Counted from the stretch's first letter, positions 1 through 9,771 are shown. The stretch is DNA of 64,000 bases from Paenibacillus cellulosilyticus (GCF_003182255.1 NZ_QGTQ01000033.1:1-64000), one strand, 5' to 3'. Notes: generated by a model from the letters alone, not told the origin. Translations and numbers: made by a program.

Positions 1-240
1 CCATCCACAGGTGACAGATTGCTCCGTCTTTCCCGATCTCCCCATGCGAGGAAATCGATTATCCGGTATTAGCATTCGTTTCCGAATGTTATCCCAGTCC
101 TGCAGGCAGGTTGCCTACGTGTTACTCACCCGTCCGCCGCTAAGCATCAGAGGTGCAAGCACCTCATCAACTCCGCTCGACTTGCATGTATTAGGCACGC
201 CGCCAGCGTTCGTCCTGAGCCAGGATCAAACTCTCCATAA
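1..240 (-). rRNA. 16S rRNA, 5' portion (runs off left edge)
   Basis: Read leftwards, the strand begins with the universal 16S start (GAGAGTTTGATCCTGGCTCAG, revcomp of about 215-236). It continues through the conserved helix with GACGAACGCTGGCGGCGTGC and then the variable V1 region. Only about the first 240 nt are in the window. The first base is approximate, within a few nucleotides. The gene is part of an rRNA operon transcribed off the left edge and driven by the promoters at 331-543. Confidence 0.97.
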
Positions 241-330
241 AAGAAGTGCTTGTATAGCTCATTTAAAACATTTAAACTGACAGTTTCGCTCGTTGTTCAG
301 TTTTCAAAGAACAATTTCGACAACTTTTAC

Positions 331-359
331 ATCTTACCAGATGTTAATCAGCGTGTCAA
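331..359 (-). promoter_or_regulatory. rrn promoter, proximal
   Basis: Minus-strand -35 TTGACA (354-359) and -10 TAAGAT (331-336) are separated by exactly 17 nt, about 90 nt upstream of the 16S start. This is a near-consensus sigma-A promoter of rRNA type. Confidence 0.85.
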
Positions 360-393
360 CAATTTCTTTTGTTTTGTTTCGACAACGTTCATT

Positions 394-422
394 ATCATAT
401 CAGATAACTTCATGTCGTGCAA
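394..422 (-). promoter_or_regulatory. rrn promoter, middle
   Basis: Minus-strand -35 TTGCAC (417-422) and -10 TATGAT (394-399) have a 17-nt spacer, about 60 bp upstream of the proximal promoter. Tandem promoters are usual for Bacillales rRNA operons. Confidence 0.8.
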
Positions 423-513
423 GCTCTTTTTTTAATCTTTTTTCGAAGTTATTCACTTCAAAAATTCGATTTGTTTTAAGCTTGCCGGCGTTGTGTTTCT
501 CGGCCGGAATTAG

Positions 514-543
514 AATATATCACGGATAGAATGTGTATTGCAA
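514..543 (-). promoter_or_regulatory. rrn promoter, distal
   Basis: Minus-strand -35 TTGCAA (538-543) and -10 TATATT (514-519) have an 18-nt spacer. It is the third member of the tandem array and lies just below the GH5 terminator, so rRNA transcription starts independently of the sugar operon. Confidence 0.7.
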
Positions 544-629
544 CTACTTTTTATTATTTATTTCGATTTATTTTGATTTTTTCATAGAACAACAGCATCA
601 ACATCAAAGGAATACCTAATACTAATATA

Positions 630-668
630 AAACCGGACTCACTGATCATTCTCCTCTGAGCCCGGTTT
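630..668 (-). terminator. Terminator of the sugar-uptake/GH5 operon
   Basis: The arms AAACCGGACTCA and TGAGCCCGGTTT pair with one mismatch around a 14-nt loop. Read leftwards the hairpin is followed by TATATT. It lies 9 nt after the GH5 stop codon and ends that transcript before the rRNA promoters. Confidence 0.75.
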
Positions 669-676
669 CTTCTATA

Positions 677-2323
677 TTATACGATATCAATCCATTCTAC
701 TTGGATAGGTCCGTCTACCGCTTCAATTACAATCCGATGCAGTCCTGCATCAAGCATCACAGATTCATCCAGTCGGACAATAGTCCACTCAGCATTACTC
801 GGCCGTGCCGTACCGAGCTGCCAACCATCAAGGCTGACGGTTAACCCGCTCCAACTCCCCGACTCTACAGTTGCACGCAGGCGAATCTCTACGCCAAATG
901 GACTCACCTCTACGTTCTCGCCGCTGCCGCTATTACCGGAAGTGAATTCATACGCGAGCCAATCACCAGCACCCAACTGTACAAGCAGCCGCTGGTCCAT
1001 CGTCCATGGACGTCCGCCATTATGCTGGAAGTTCGAACCCTCTCGCTCGCTATCTACGAAACGAATATCGGTTTTATCATTTACGCGAAAGCCCACGTTA
1101 CGATCAGCTTTCGCTCCGATGTGATAACCAATCCCCGATCCCTGATAGCCGTAGAAAATAGCAGGAATTCGTACAGGCGCTCTTCTAAACAACGCATTTA
1201 CTACTTCAGGGTGATACGTACAATTCTCGATGCCGATATTATCAAGGTATGTCCACAAAATCCGTTGCGCCTCTTCCATACTCGGACGTTCTCCGCCAGA
1301 CAAATAGTCTACGAGTCGGTCCCAACCTTCCGGCCGATTCACAGAACAAGGCGAATTGATCGTGTCCATCTTCTTCCACGTCCAGAAGTTCCACGAGATG
1401 TCGTGATCCTCGAACAAGCGAAACGCACCGGAGTACCAATCGATATTGTTCTCTCCGCCTTCGCCCATGAAGATTGGCGCATTCAACCGCTCACGGTCAT
1501 TGATATATGTCTGAATACTCTCTGTGTCCGGGTTATTCCAGTACTTATGAAACTGCAGAAGCGTATTATCATCGATCATTTCATCGAAAATAGACCAATC
1601 CGTCGACCAATGTGCGCCTTCTAGGACGATCATATGCTTCTGATCCACTTCTCGAATGGCCTTCACGATGTCACGGTACAGCGGCATCAACTCTGAATTC
1701 AGTGCAGCATTCCAATCCGGCAGCGGCTCATTGAGCAGGTCGTAACCCGCTACAATCCATTCCTCCTTATAGCGATCAGCCAGTTGGCGCCATAAATCAA
1801 TCGTCATCCGTCGGTAGATCGCATTCGTAAACAACTCAGGCTGATCATTCTCGGAGTCGTCGATATTAGCTCCCGTCTGCCCGCCTGTTGCCCCATGCAG
1901 ATCCAGTATGGCGTAAACGTTATATTTGCGGCACCAATCGATGCATAAATCTAAACGATGTAAGTTATTCCCCCTGAATCGTACAGGCTCTCCATCCTCG
2001 ATGAAAGCTCGCGCATTAATCGGAATACGAATAGAGTTGAAGCCCTCTTCTGCAATTTTGCGAATATCCGCTTCTGCCGTGTAACGGTCGTAATACGTCT
2101 CCCAGAACTCAGCCGCTTTCTCTGATCCAATAAGCTCTTCAACTATCCGCTCTATTTTTCTCGGCCGATCGCCCTGCTCCGGGAACTTCCACATGTAACC
2201 TTCTGGGAGAAACCAGCTTCCAAGGCCTACACCGCGCAAAATAAGCTCTTCCCCATCGCCATTCACCAGCTTCTTGCCCTGTGCACGTACAAATCCAGCC
2301 ACGTTATTGTTCATCAATACCAC
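677..2323 (-). CDS. GH5-family glycoside hydrolase with C-terminal carbohydrate-binding domain
   Basis: The roughly 548-residue protein has an N-terminal GH5 (cellulase/exo-glucanase clan) barrel over about residues 10-350. The acid/base motif LNEPL has its Glu near residue 199, and the nucleophile segment is FMGEGGENN. Residues about 390-548 look like a CBM6-type beta-sandwich (IEAVDGPIQVEWIDIV end). There is no signal peptide, so it probably cleaves imported oligosaccharides in the cytoplasm. The start is GTG at 2323 or ATG at 2314; an AGGAGAGG site precedes both. It is last in the transporter/two-component operon, which suggests the transporter's substrate is a beta-glucan-like oligosaccharide. 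The exact substrate cannot be read from sequence. Confidence 0.85.
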   Translation of the reverse strand: MVLMNNNVAGFVRAQGKKLVNGDGEELILRGVGLGSWFLPEGYMWKFPEQGDRPRKIERIVEELIGSEKAAEFWETYYDRYTAEADIRKIAEEGFNSIRIPINARAFIEDGEPVRFRGNNLHRLDLCIDWCRKYNVYAILDLHGATGGQTGANIDDSENDQPELFTNAIYRRMTIDLWRQLADRYKEEWIVAGYDLLNEPLPDWNAALNSELMPLYRDIVKAIREVDQKHMIVLEGAHWSTDWSIFDEMIDDNTLLQFHKYWNNPDTESIQTYINDRERLNAPIFMGEGGENNIDWYSGAFRLFEDHDISWNFWTWKKMDTINSPCSVNRPEGWDRLVDYLSGGERPSMEEAQRILWTYLDNIGIENCTYHPEVVNALFRRAPVRIPAIFYGYQGSGIGYHIGAKADRNVGFRVNDKTDIRFVDSEREGSNFQHNGGRPWTMDQRLLVQLGAGDWLAYEFTSGNSGSGENVEVSPFGVEIRLRATVESGSWSGLTVSLDGWQLGTARPSNAEWTIVRLDESVMLDAGLHRIVIEAVDGPIQVEWIDIV

Positions 2324-2361
2324 ACTGATCCTCTCCTATCCTGGTAGTGATCTCGGAGTAT

Positions 2362-3924
2362 TCACTCGGCTCCCAACGCTTCGTTCATCGCACGGTATTC
2401 CAGCGGTGATACGCCTTCTACTTCCTTGAAGACACGCGTAAAATGCTTCACATTCTCGAAGCCGACGCTTGCGCTGATCTCATACACCTTCATATCCGAT
2501 GTCATGAGCAGCTCCTTCGCCCTCTGAAGACGCAGCTTGCGTAAGTAAGCAACGAACGTATCGCCTGTATGGTCCTTGAATGCCTGGCTGAAGTACGAGT
2601 AATTAAGCGATACATGGTTAGACACCATCGCCATATTCAGATCCTCATGATAACGCTCTTGAATATAACTGATTGCACGTCCCATCTCACTCTTATCGTT
2701 ATAGACCGAACGCACTTGGCGAACATAATCATTAAGAAGCAGCAGTAAGCTTTGCACACTGTAATAGTAGTCATGGAAAGGCGCGTTATAGATATCTCCA
2801 ACTGTCCGATGAAGCTTTAATATTTCGAGCGACCCTTCACCGTAAACCTGAAATACTTTGTCGAACACGTGCTCATTCAATAGGTGGCTAATGCCCTCCA
2901 AATAGCTGATGTCATATCGCATAATGGTCTTAATATCAAGAACATGCTGCAGCAGCCGTTTGATATCCGCTTCTCGATCGAGTCCAAGCAAATTGGATAT
3001 TTTGTGTATATCTTCAACCGGAAGCTTATAAGACTTGCTCTTATCGACAAGCTCTTCTGCACGAATCACATCGGGTGCTGTCAGCAGTACGGAATAAGCA
3101 ACCGCCGCAACAGCTTGCCGATATCCCTGTCTGACTGCTTCCATAGGCGACATTCGCACGCTGACACCAGCTTGAAACCCACAAGCTGGATGTTCCTTCA
3201 TATAGGTGGACAGCCGTTCAATCAGAGTTGAACTGTCCGTTATGATGACCAACCGTTCTTCTCTGTCGTAGAACCGGATGCAGCGTCTCTCATTCTCATA
3301 ACCGATTATTTTATCGATCCGATGCATAAACTCCGCACGCTCAGCTGCTCTAGCGCCGCCATTCATCCGTACAATTGCAACCTGGAACCCCTCATCCAGC
3401 CAGCATAACGCCGCCCGTCCTAATAGCTCTCGAACTTCTTCTGCACGGTACCGATCATGCATTAACACATTCTGAAGTTGGGTAATCGCAAATTCAGCCT
3501 TCAGCGCGATTGTATTACGAAGCTCATCGGCCACTTCATTCTTCTTCTGCCATTCTTCCTCTAATCGGCGAAGCACTCGAAATAACTCTTCTCTTACGAT
3601 CGGCTTGAGCAAATATTCTTTGACATCGAACCGAATCGCTGCCTTTGCATATTGAAAATCATCAAAGCCGCTTAATATCACCACATCCGCCCGAGATTCA
3701 CGTTCCTGCAACCGTTGGATGAGCGTAATGCCATCCATAACAGGCATCCGAATATCGGTAATGACGAGGTCGATCTCCGTCTCATCCAACACCTGCAAAG
3801 CTTCTTCCCCATCCGCAGCAAAATAAAACGTATACGCCCCGGCAAACTCTCTATCGATCATCGATTTCAAGCCAACTCTAATGTTCCGCTCATCATCCAC
3901 GATTAATAGGCTTCGCATAAGCAT
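2362..3924 (-). CDS. YesN-like response regulator (receiver + AraC HTH)
   Basis: This 520-residue regulator has a CheY-like receiver at residues 4-125. The acidic pocket is VDDE at 9-12, the phospho-acceptor is Asp57 (VITDIRMP), and KEYLLKP carries the conserved Lys. A long middle region follows. The C-terminal double AraC/XylS helix-turn-helix spans about 410-515 (ISYIQERYHEDLNMAMVSNH and a VGFENVKHFTRVFKEVEG-type second helix pair). It overlaps the kinase gene by 32 nt, so the two are translationally coupled. GGAGGT lies 5 nt before the ATG at 3924. As in other YesM/YesN pairs it should activate the neighbouring transporter operon on sensing an extracellular glycan; that role is inferred from context. 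Confidence 0.92.
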   Translation of the reverse strand: MLMRSLLIVDDERNIRVGLKSMIDREFAGAYTFYFAADGEEALQVLDETEIDLVITDIRMPVMDGITLIQRLQERESRADVVILSGFDDFQYAKAAIRFDVKEYLLKPIVREELFRVLRRLEEEWQKKNEVADELRNTIALKAEFAITQLQNVLMHDRYRAEEVRELLGRAALCWLDEGFQVAIVRMNGGARAAERAEFMHRIDKIIGYENERRCIRFYDREERLVIITDSSTLIERLSTYMKEHPACGFQAGVSVRMSPMEAVRQGYRQAVAAVAYSVLLTAPDVIRAEELVDKSKSYKLPVEDIHKISNLLGLDREADIKRLLQHVLDIKTIMRYDISYLEGISHLLNEHVFDKVFQVYGEGSLEILKLHRTVGDIYNAPFHDYYYSVQSLLLLLNDYVRQVRSVYNDKSEMGRAISYIQERYHEDLNMAMVSNHVSLNYSYFSQAFKDHTGDTFVAYLRKLRLQRAKELLMTSDMKVYEISASVGFENVKHFTRVFKEVEGVSPLEYRAMNEALGAE

Positions 3925-5803
3925 CTTTACCTCCGGCTATGTTTAAGTACGGCAGCACCATCGTCACGCGAGTATAAGTGCCTTGAACACTATCAATTCG
4001 AATGCCGTGCCCTTTGCCATAATTCATGACGATTCTCTGATCCACGTTGCGAAGACCAATTCCGCTGCCTTCTCTCTGTCCGGCGTCCGCGGCGTTTCGC
4101 ATCTCCTGATACACGGCGTCATCCAAACGGATGAACATGTTCACATCTCGCAGTCTACTTTCCTCAATGCCGTTGCCATCATCGATCACTTCGATTACCA
4201 AATCGTCATTCAGCGCGTAGGCTTTAATTGTAATCGTTAATTTACCTTTGCCTCGATGCCCGAAGCCATGCTTCACTGCATTCTCCACAACCGGCTGCAG
4301 CGACATTTTCAGCACTTCTTGATCCTTATAAATGTCTGGCACTTCCACATTCAACTCAAGGCTATTATCATAGCGAATGTTCATAATCGCGATATAGTTC
4401 TGAATATGAACCAGCTCATCCTGCAGCCGAACATGGTTGCTCGTCCACTGCAAGTTGTAACGCATCATGCCACCTAACGAGGTGAGCGCATCGGAGATGG
4501 CGTATTGGGACTCCACTTCCGCCAACATCTTAATATTCTCAAGCGTGTTATATAGAAAATGAGCATCGATCTGATTCTTCAGCGCGTTAAGCTCTGCTTC
4601 CTTCGTTGCAGCCTGGCGGCTCACGGCCTGCGCAATCAGCTCGTTCATTTTCTTAAGCATCTGCCTGAAATGGAAAGCTATCTCTCCGACCTCATCCATG
4701 CTCGTAATCGCGATATCGACATTGAAGTCTCCTTTGCGTACTTTCTTCATCGATTCACGCAATATCTTCAGCTTCTTCAGAATGAGCGAGTGGAGTAAAT
4801 ATGAAATCATCGACAATAAAGCGATGAGTATAATCGTTGCAATAATAATTGTATTCCGCTGCTTGCTAATGTCGGAAAGCGTGCTCTCCAGCGAAACAAT
4901 GTTGAGCAAATAGCTATCTAATAGCTCGACATGACTGTAGATTCCAATATACGGCTTACCCTCATAAGAGAAGGAGAAGCTTGCAGATTCGCCCTCCGTG
5001 CGATGAGATTCAAACTGCTTCAAGACTTCGTTCACAGGAAGCTTCTGAAACAGCGGTGATGAATCCTTCGTGAACGGCATACCTTCTCGATTCACGACAA
5101 GCATTTGGGAGTCGTTGTCTTGTACATCGCTGAAAGTCTTCATAAAGAACTTGCTTATTTCCATACTGACTTCGAGCACGCTGTTATGTCGTATATCATC
5201 GGAATATTTGCGCTCCCGCAGCAAGGACACATAAATCGACTCCGGAACATCATTGCCGCTATCTAGAATGCTTTCCGTACTGCGGCTGATGTCCCACCAT
5301 ACGATGCCATTCTGCTTGATCACGGTATCATACCAAGGTTTATTCTTAATCCGATTTTCTTTAAAAATAACAGGCCAGAACTCATACACATTCGGATTCT
5401 CGGTATACAGCCGTATATTCGCAATATTAGGGTTGTTAAACAGAAAGTATTGGAACATAGAGAATGTCTTCGTCTTAAAATCAACCAAGCCAGCCGTATC
5501 TAAATCTACTCCGCTTTCAAGATAATCCTTGATATCGTTATTCGAAATGGCTAATTCAGCAGTCCGCTGCATAACCTCCATGTTGTTTGCGACATTCATT
5601 TTCTCGATATCGAGAATGTACTGATTCTTCTTCGTCATATCTTTGATCGTGTTCAAATAAACGTTGTGGAACAAATACCACGACACCAAAATGATTGGGA
5701 TAAGAATGATACAAATAAAAGATACAATCAGCTTGAATTGAATCGACATTCGACCAATCTCTAGCGAAGCCTTGGAACCCCATTGCCGAGCAAGTTTTAT
5801 CAC
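3893..5803 (-). CDS. YesM-like sensor histidine kinase
   Basis: This is a 636-residue membrane kinase. TM1 is near residues 25-48, then an extracellular sensor domain of about 265 residues, TM2 near 310-335, HAMP to about 390, and the His_kinase/HATPase module. The phospho-acceptor is His415 in DAHFLYNTLENIK. The N-box is QPVVENAVKHG, and an IEVIDDGNGI G1 box and GIGLRNVDQRI G2 box are visible. The start appears to be GTG at 5803, with AAGGATGG upstream. It is the partner of the overlapping regulator gene. The sensor domain would detect the sugar or its binding protein outside the cell; the ligand is unknown. Confidence 0.93.
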   Translation of the reverse strand: MIKLARQWGSKASLEIGRMSIQFKLIVSFICIILIPIILVSWYLFHNVYLNTIKDMTKKNQYILDIEKMNVANNMEVMQRTAELAISNNDIKDYLESGVDLDTAGLVDFKTKTFSMFQYFLFNNPNIANIRLYTENPNVYEFWPVIFKENRIKNKPWYDTVIKQNGIVWWDISRSTESILDSGNDVPESIYVSLLRERKYSDDIRHNSVLEVSMEISKFFMKTFSDVQDNDSQMLVVNREGMPFTKDSSPLFQKLPVNEVLKQFESHRTEGESASFSFSYEGKPYIGIYSHVELLDSYLLNIVSLESTLSDISKQRNTIIIATIILIALLSMISYLLHSLILKKLKILRESMKKVRKGDFNVDIAITSMDEVGEIAFHFRQMLKKMNELIAQAVSRQAATKEAELNALKNQIDAHFLYNTLENIKMLAEVESQYAISDALTSLGGMMRYNLQWTSNHVRLQDELVHIQNYIAIMNIRYDNSLELNVEVPDIYKDQEVLKMSLQPVVENAVKHGFGHRGKGKLTITIKAYALNDDLVIEVIDDGNGIEESRLRDVNMFIRLDDAVYQEMRNAADAGQREGSGIGLRNVDQRIVMNYGKGHGIRIDSVQGTYTRVTMVLPYLNIAGGKDAYAKPINRG

Positions 5804-5837
5804 AATGTGTACACCATCCTTGCCCGTTATTGTAATA

Positions 5838-5869
5838 AGCCTGAAGTCTGCACGGACAGACTTCAGGCT
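5838..5869 (-). terminator. Perfect 13-bp hairpin between binding-protein and kinase genes
   Basis: AGCCTGAAGTCTG and its exact complement CAGACTTCAGGCT flank a 6-nt loop. Only a short T-poor tail (TTATTAC) follows on the minus strand. It probably causes partial termination or RNA stabilisation, so that the abundant binding protein is made in excess over the kinase. That is inference from position. Confidence 0.65.
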
Positions 5870-5881
5870 ATCACAGTATGA

Positions 5882-7591
5882 TTACTTATTGAAGGCTTGA
5901 AGTTTAGCTACATTCGTTTCGTATGCTTTTTGACGATAAGCATCAATTTTGTCTTGTTTGTTGCTATTACGTTCTGCAACGTACTTGTTCCAGATCTCAT
6001 CGAATTCAGCATCCGATTTGGACAAGATCAGCTTCGGAAGTGTTTTACCCCAGCTGCGTGCGTTTTTGCTGCCTGCGATACCTTCTTCAGAGTTCGCTGG
6101 CGCATCGAGGTTATCGAATTCAGACATACTGATCGATTTGCCTTTCGTCCAATCTTCCATTTGCTTAGCTGGATCAACGCTAGGAGGCGCCCATGCCAAG
6201 TTCATGTTCGTGTCCATCAGCATCCAGTACGTATAGGAAGCGCCATACTTCTGGTCGAATGCAGCACGGTCTTTGTTGAGCAGGTCAATAACTTCAGGCT
6301 TGAACTGGTCTTTGCCGTCGATCGTATCGTACGTTACACCTTTCTCGCCGAGGTACATATCTTTGTTGCCCTCTTCCGAGATGAGGTACGTCAGGAACTC
6401 AATTGCTCTCTTCTTATCTTTAACATCCTTGGAGATGAGCGTTACAGTCCAACCGGAAATACCTGGGCCAGAAAGCGTAGGCGCTGCTTTCGACGAGTTC
6501 GCAGGTCCGTTAATTGCGATATAAGCCGAATTCGGATCCTTCTGATAGAGCGAGATGTTCTGCGTTGCAAAGTCAGAACGTTGATACAGCATCGCGAAGT
6601 AACGGCCTTGCGCAATTTTCTCTTCCATTTGCGCACGTTTGTCGATGAAGATATCTTTGGACAGCAGGCCATCTTGGTTTGCTTGACGGAAAGTCTTCAG
6701 CCAGCTGATATACTCAGGATCTAGGCGGCGGTCATACAGCTTGCCGTCCTTCACTTGCGGAATGGCTAGGAAGTTCTGCAGGTAGCCTTCGAGCGAGTAG
6801 TTACCCGTCTCCGTGAACTCATGCAAACCAAGCGGAATAAGCGGTTGACCATTCACTTCCGGGAATTTCTCTTTCGCCAATTTCAGTGCGTTCAGGAAGC
6901 CTTCCGGCGTGCTCATATCTGGGCTGCCGATTGCTTCGTACATATCCTTACGAACGACGAACGTTTGGTTCGACGTGAAGTTACTGCCGTATTTCTCATA
7001 GTCAGCAGGCGAGGACGATGCATTAGGGTAGCCATATACATTGCCGTCTGCTTGCGTGTACCAGCCCAGTTTAGCAGGGTCTGCTACTTTAATGAAGTAT
7101 GGATCGTATTGATCGGCCAGTTCATTCAGCGGCAGTACGAGATCGCCTTCGATCATTTTGCGAACGCCTTCTTCATACCATCCAAGTGTCAGGAAGTCAG
7201 GCAGCTTGCCAGATGCGATCATCGTGTTCAACTTCTCATTTTCGTTGCCAGCTGGCACGATGAAGTTGATGCCTACGCCCGTTTTCTTCGTAATGTATTC
7301 GGCAGTAGCGTCTCCGCCCCACTTCTTATTGAACCACGAGAAGTTAATATACCAATCAAATGTGATCGGATCTTTGGCATCTGCTTTCCAGCCTGGCTCA
7401 TCTGCATTAGCTGTCGTCGTCGTTGCCGTATCCGTATTGTCTGTCGTCGTTGCAGTTTCGTTATTCGTCGTCTTGTCCTCTGTCGTCTTCTCGCCATCAT
7501 CGCTGCTTCCACAAGCTGCGAGAGAGAACGCCATCGCGAACACGACAGTCAATGCCATCATCGAGGTCCACAGTCTACGTGTTTTACTCAT
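5882..7591 (-). CDS. Extracellular sugar-binding lipoprotein (ABC transporter)
   Basis: The protein has 569 residues. The signal peptide ends in the lipobox SLAAC with lipidated Cys27. An acidic, Thr-rich linker (about 28-65) is followed by a large type 2 periplasmic-binding fold of the LplA/YtcQ size class. AAGGGGA before the ATG at 7591 sets the start. It is the third gene after two permeases and is followed by a strong hairpin. The role is capture of oligosaccharides at the membrane surface and delivery to the permease pair. The family is clear; the ligand is not. Confidence 0.92.
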   Translation of the reverse strand: MSKTRRLWTSMMALTVVFAMAFSLAACGSSDDGEKTTEDKTTNNETATTTDNTDTATTTTANADEPGWKADAKDPITFDWYINFSWFNKKWGGDATAEYITKKTGVGINFIVPAGNENEKLNTMIASGKLPDFLTLGWYEEGVRKMIEGDLVLPLNELADQYDPYFIKVADPAKLGWYTQADGNVYGYPNASSSPADYEKYGSNFTSNQTFVVRKDMYEAIGSPDMSTPEGFLNALKLAKEKFPEVNGQPLIPLGLHEFTETGNYSLEGYLQNFLAIPQVKDGKLYDRRLDPEYISWLKTFRQANQDGLLSKDIFIDKRAQMEEKIAQGRYFAMLYQRSDFATQNISLYQKDPNSAYIAINGPANSSKAAPTLSGPGISGWTVTLISKDVKDKKRAIEFLTYLISEEGNKDMYLGEKGVTYDTIDGKDQFKPEVIDLLNKDRAAFDQKYGASYTYWMLMDTNMNLAWAPPSVDPAKQMEDWTKGKSISMSEFDNLDAPANSEEGIAGSKNARSWGKTLPKLILSKSDAEFDEIWNKYVAERNSNKQDKIDAYRQKAYETNVAKLQAFNK

Positions 7592-7681
7592 TGATAAGTC
7601 CCCTTTTCTGAAATGATTTCATTTATTAGCAACCCGACCACAAGTAGCAGCCAGACTGATAATTAAAGTTAGACAAGTCTC

Positions 7682-8569
7682 CTAGCCCTTGATGGAACCG
7701 ATCATGAAGCCTTTAACAAAGTACTTCTGCAGGAACGGATAGACAATGACGATTGGCGCGGTCGTAACGACCATCGTCGCCAGCTTGAGCGATTGGCTTG
7801 TAACCGATACCGATACGCCGCTTGGCATTGCTGCCAGCATCTGATTCGAGCCAGATTGCGCAACAACCCGGTACAAGAACGTCTGAATCGGTTGAAGATC
7901 CATATCATTCATGTAGATCATACCGGTGAAATAGTCGTTCCACTGGTACACACCATGGAATAACGCAATTGTTGCAACGACCGGCATTGAAACAGGGATG
8001 ATGACTTTGTAAAAGATTTTGAAATCATTCGCTCCGTCAATTCGTGCTGCCTCTTCTAGTCCGGCAGGTATTTCTCTAAAGAAGGAGAGGAAAATAATAA
8101 GATCGAAGAAGCTGAAAGCTGCCGGGATAATGTAGACGAGAAAATTGTCTAGCAGGTGCAGGTCACGAATGAGCAGGTAGTAAGGAATGAGACCGCCACC
8201 GAAGAACATCGTAATCGTACCAATCAGCATGTACACCTTTCGCCCAATAAGCTCCTTGCGAGAGAAAGCGTACGCTACCATTGCGGTGAAGAATACGTGT
8301 ACAACGACTCCGATTACCGTCTTCGCCACTGTGATCCACATCGCCGTCATAATGCCGTCGCTGCGGAATACAGCTCGAAAACTTGTCAAACTGAACACCC
8401 TCGGAACCCAGTAGATCCCTCCGCGCATGGCGTCCTCGCCGTCATTGAAGGCATTGACTAGGACATACCAGATTGGATACAACGTGATGAAACATATGAT
8501 AAGCATCAGAACGGAGATGAGAATCTCGAATGTAAATTCTGATGCCGACTGCCTTTTCGCAGAAAACAT
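7682..8569 (-). CDS. ABC sugar transporter permease (LplC/YtcP-like)
   Basis: A 295-residue permease with six predicted membrane segments, the first at residues about 12-35. The EAA loop that docks the ATPase is present (EEAARIDGANDFKIFYKVII). It ends in the family-typical KYFVKGFMIGSIKG. AAGGTGGTG lies about 9 nt before the ATG at 8569. It pairs with the upstream permease as the inner-membrane channel of an oligosaccharide importer. No ATPase gene is in the operon, so a shared MsmK/MsmX-type ATPase elsewhere in the genome is expected. Confidence 0.93.
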   Translation of the reverse strand: MFSAKRQSASEFTFEILISVLMLIICFITLYPIWYVLVNAFNDGEDAMRGGIYWVPRVFSLTSFRAVFRSDGIMTAMWITVAKTVIGVVVHVFFTAMVAYAFSRKELIGRKVYMLIGTITMFFGGGLIPYYLLIRDLHLLDNFLVYIIPAAFSFFDLIIFLSFFREIPAGLEEAARIDGANDFKIFYKVIIPVSMPVVATIALFHGVYQWNDYFTGMIYMNDMDLQPIQTFLYRVVAQSGSNQMLAAMPSGVSVSVTSQSLKLATMVVTTAPIVIVYPFLQKYFVKGFMIGSIKG

Positions 8570-8588
8570 CCTTAGGTCACCACCTTGA

Positions 8589-9557
8589 TCAGAATAGAGA
8601 CGTGTTGTTTAAACGCTTCGTTATGCCGTTAGCTCCCAGCAGCAGAATGAGAGCAATGACGGATTTAATCAATCCAACTGCCGCCGCATAGGAATATCTG
8701 CCTGACAACAAGCCTGCCTGATAAACATACACGTCGATGACGTTGCTGGACGTTTCGTTCAACTGGTTGCGGAGGACGAGAATCTGATCGAAGTTCGAGT
8801 TGAGCACACCGCTGATTGCGAGAATGAACAAAATCGAAATCGTCCCTTTGATCGATGGCAGCGTAATATTCCACATTTTCTGGCCGCGTCCCGCACCATC
8901 AATCGTTGCTGCTTCATATAGTTCGGGAGAGATGCTCGAAATAGCAGCCAAATAAATGATTGCCGACCAGCCGAGCTCTTTCCAAATATCCGAAGTAATA
9001 ACAATGCCCCAAAAGTACTTCGGTTCCGCCAAGTACGTGATCGGTTCATGTATGACGTTAATCGCCATCAATATCTTGTTCACGATACCAACGTCCGACA
9101 GCCACGTTGCCATAATACCGCCGAGAACTACCCATGATAGGAAGTGAGGCAGGTAAGTAATCGTCTGCACCCACCGTTTGAAAACCATAGAGCGCAGCTC
9201 GTTGAGAAGCAGTGCGAATAAGATTGGCAGCGGGAAGCCGATAACGAGCTTGATTAGACTCATCCCGATCGTATTCTTGATGACGTAGCCTAAACTATCG
9301 TCCTCAAAAAATTCTTTGAAATGATCGAATCCTACCCATGGCGCTGCTGAGATCGGACGAATAATGTCAAACTCTTTAAATGCGATTATGATTCCATACA
9401 TCGGGATGTAGTTGAATACAATCATCCATGCAACACCAAGCAGCGCCATCACCTGCAAATAACGCTGCGCTATTAATTTCTGCACCCATACCTGGATGTT
9501 TGATCTGCCGGCCCTTGATTGCTGCGTGCTCGGCTTCGTTTCTACTTTGACGCTCAT
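8589..9557 (-). CDS. ABC sugar transporter permease (LplB/YteP-like)
   Basis: A 322-residue permease with a basic N-terminus and six predicted membrane segments. It carries the EAA loop (YEAATIDGAGRGQKMWNITL) and an ITKRLNNTSLF end. It is the first gene of the sugar operon and lies 19 nt ahead of the second permease. The Shine-Dalgarno GGAGG is the left half of a 12-bp palindrome GAGGTGCACCTC at 9562-9573. A perfect cre sits 60 bp upstream, so glucose repression by CcpA is likely. Confidence 0.93.
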   Translation of the reverse strand: MSVKVETKPSTQQSRAGRSNIQVWVQKLIAQRYLQVMALLGVAWMIVFNYIPMYGIIIAFKEFDIIRPISAAPWVGFDHFKEFFEDDSLGYVIKNTIGMSLIKLVIGFPLPILFALLLNELRSMVFKRWVQTITYLPHFLSWVVLGGIMATWLSDVGIVNKILMAINVIHEPITYLAEPKYFWGIVITSDIWKELGWSAIIYLAAISSISPELYEAATIDGAGRGQKMWNITLPSIKGTISILFILAISGVLNSNFDQILVLRNQLNETSSNVIDVYVYQAGLLSGRYSYAAAVGLIKSVIALILLLGANGITKRLNNTSLF

Positions 9558-9616
9558 ACTTGAGGTGCACCTCCATTTCCATCTGTCTTTCTGCCGAAAG
9601 CTCTTACACGAGTAAT

Positions 9617-9630
9617 TGTAATCGTTTACA
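9617..9630 (-). promoter_or_regulatory. cre site (CcpA operator) of the sugar operon
   Basis: TGTAATCGTTTACA matches the cre consensus TGWNANCGNTNWCA at every defined position. On the minus strand it overlaps a TACAAT -10-like hexamer, so CcpA-HPr(Ser-P) binding here would block initiation. No good -35 is visible. Confidence 0.85.
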
Positions 9631-9723
9631 TCAGACAGTAGTAGGTGTGAGTTTTCAGGTATGGTGATGTTTTTTTAGGAACTTTTGCGACTCTATGAAA
9701 GGACGGTGAATTATGCGGAAAAC

Positions 9724-9771
9724 AAAAAAAATCACTCTGCTACGCGCCAATCGGCACAGTAACAAGTGATT
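9724..9771 (-). terminator. Terminator of the tRNA Glu-Lys-Leu unit
   Basis: On the minus strand AATCACTTGTTAC pairs with GTAGCAGAGTGATT with mismatches, followed by TTTTTTTG. It lies 17 nt after the encoded CCA of tRNA-Leu. Confidence 0.75.
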
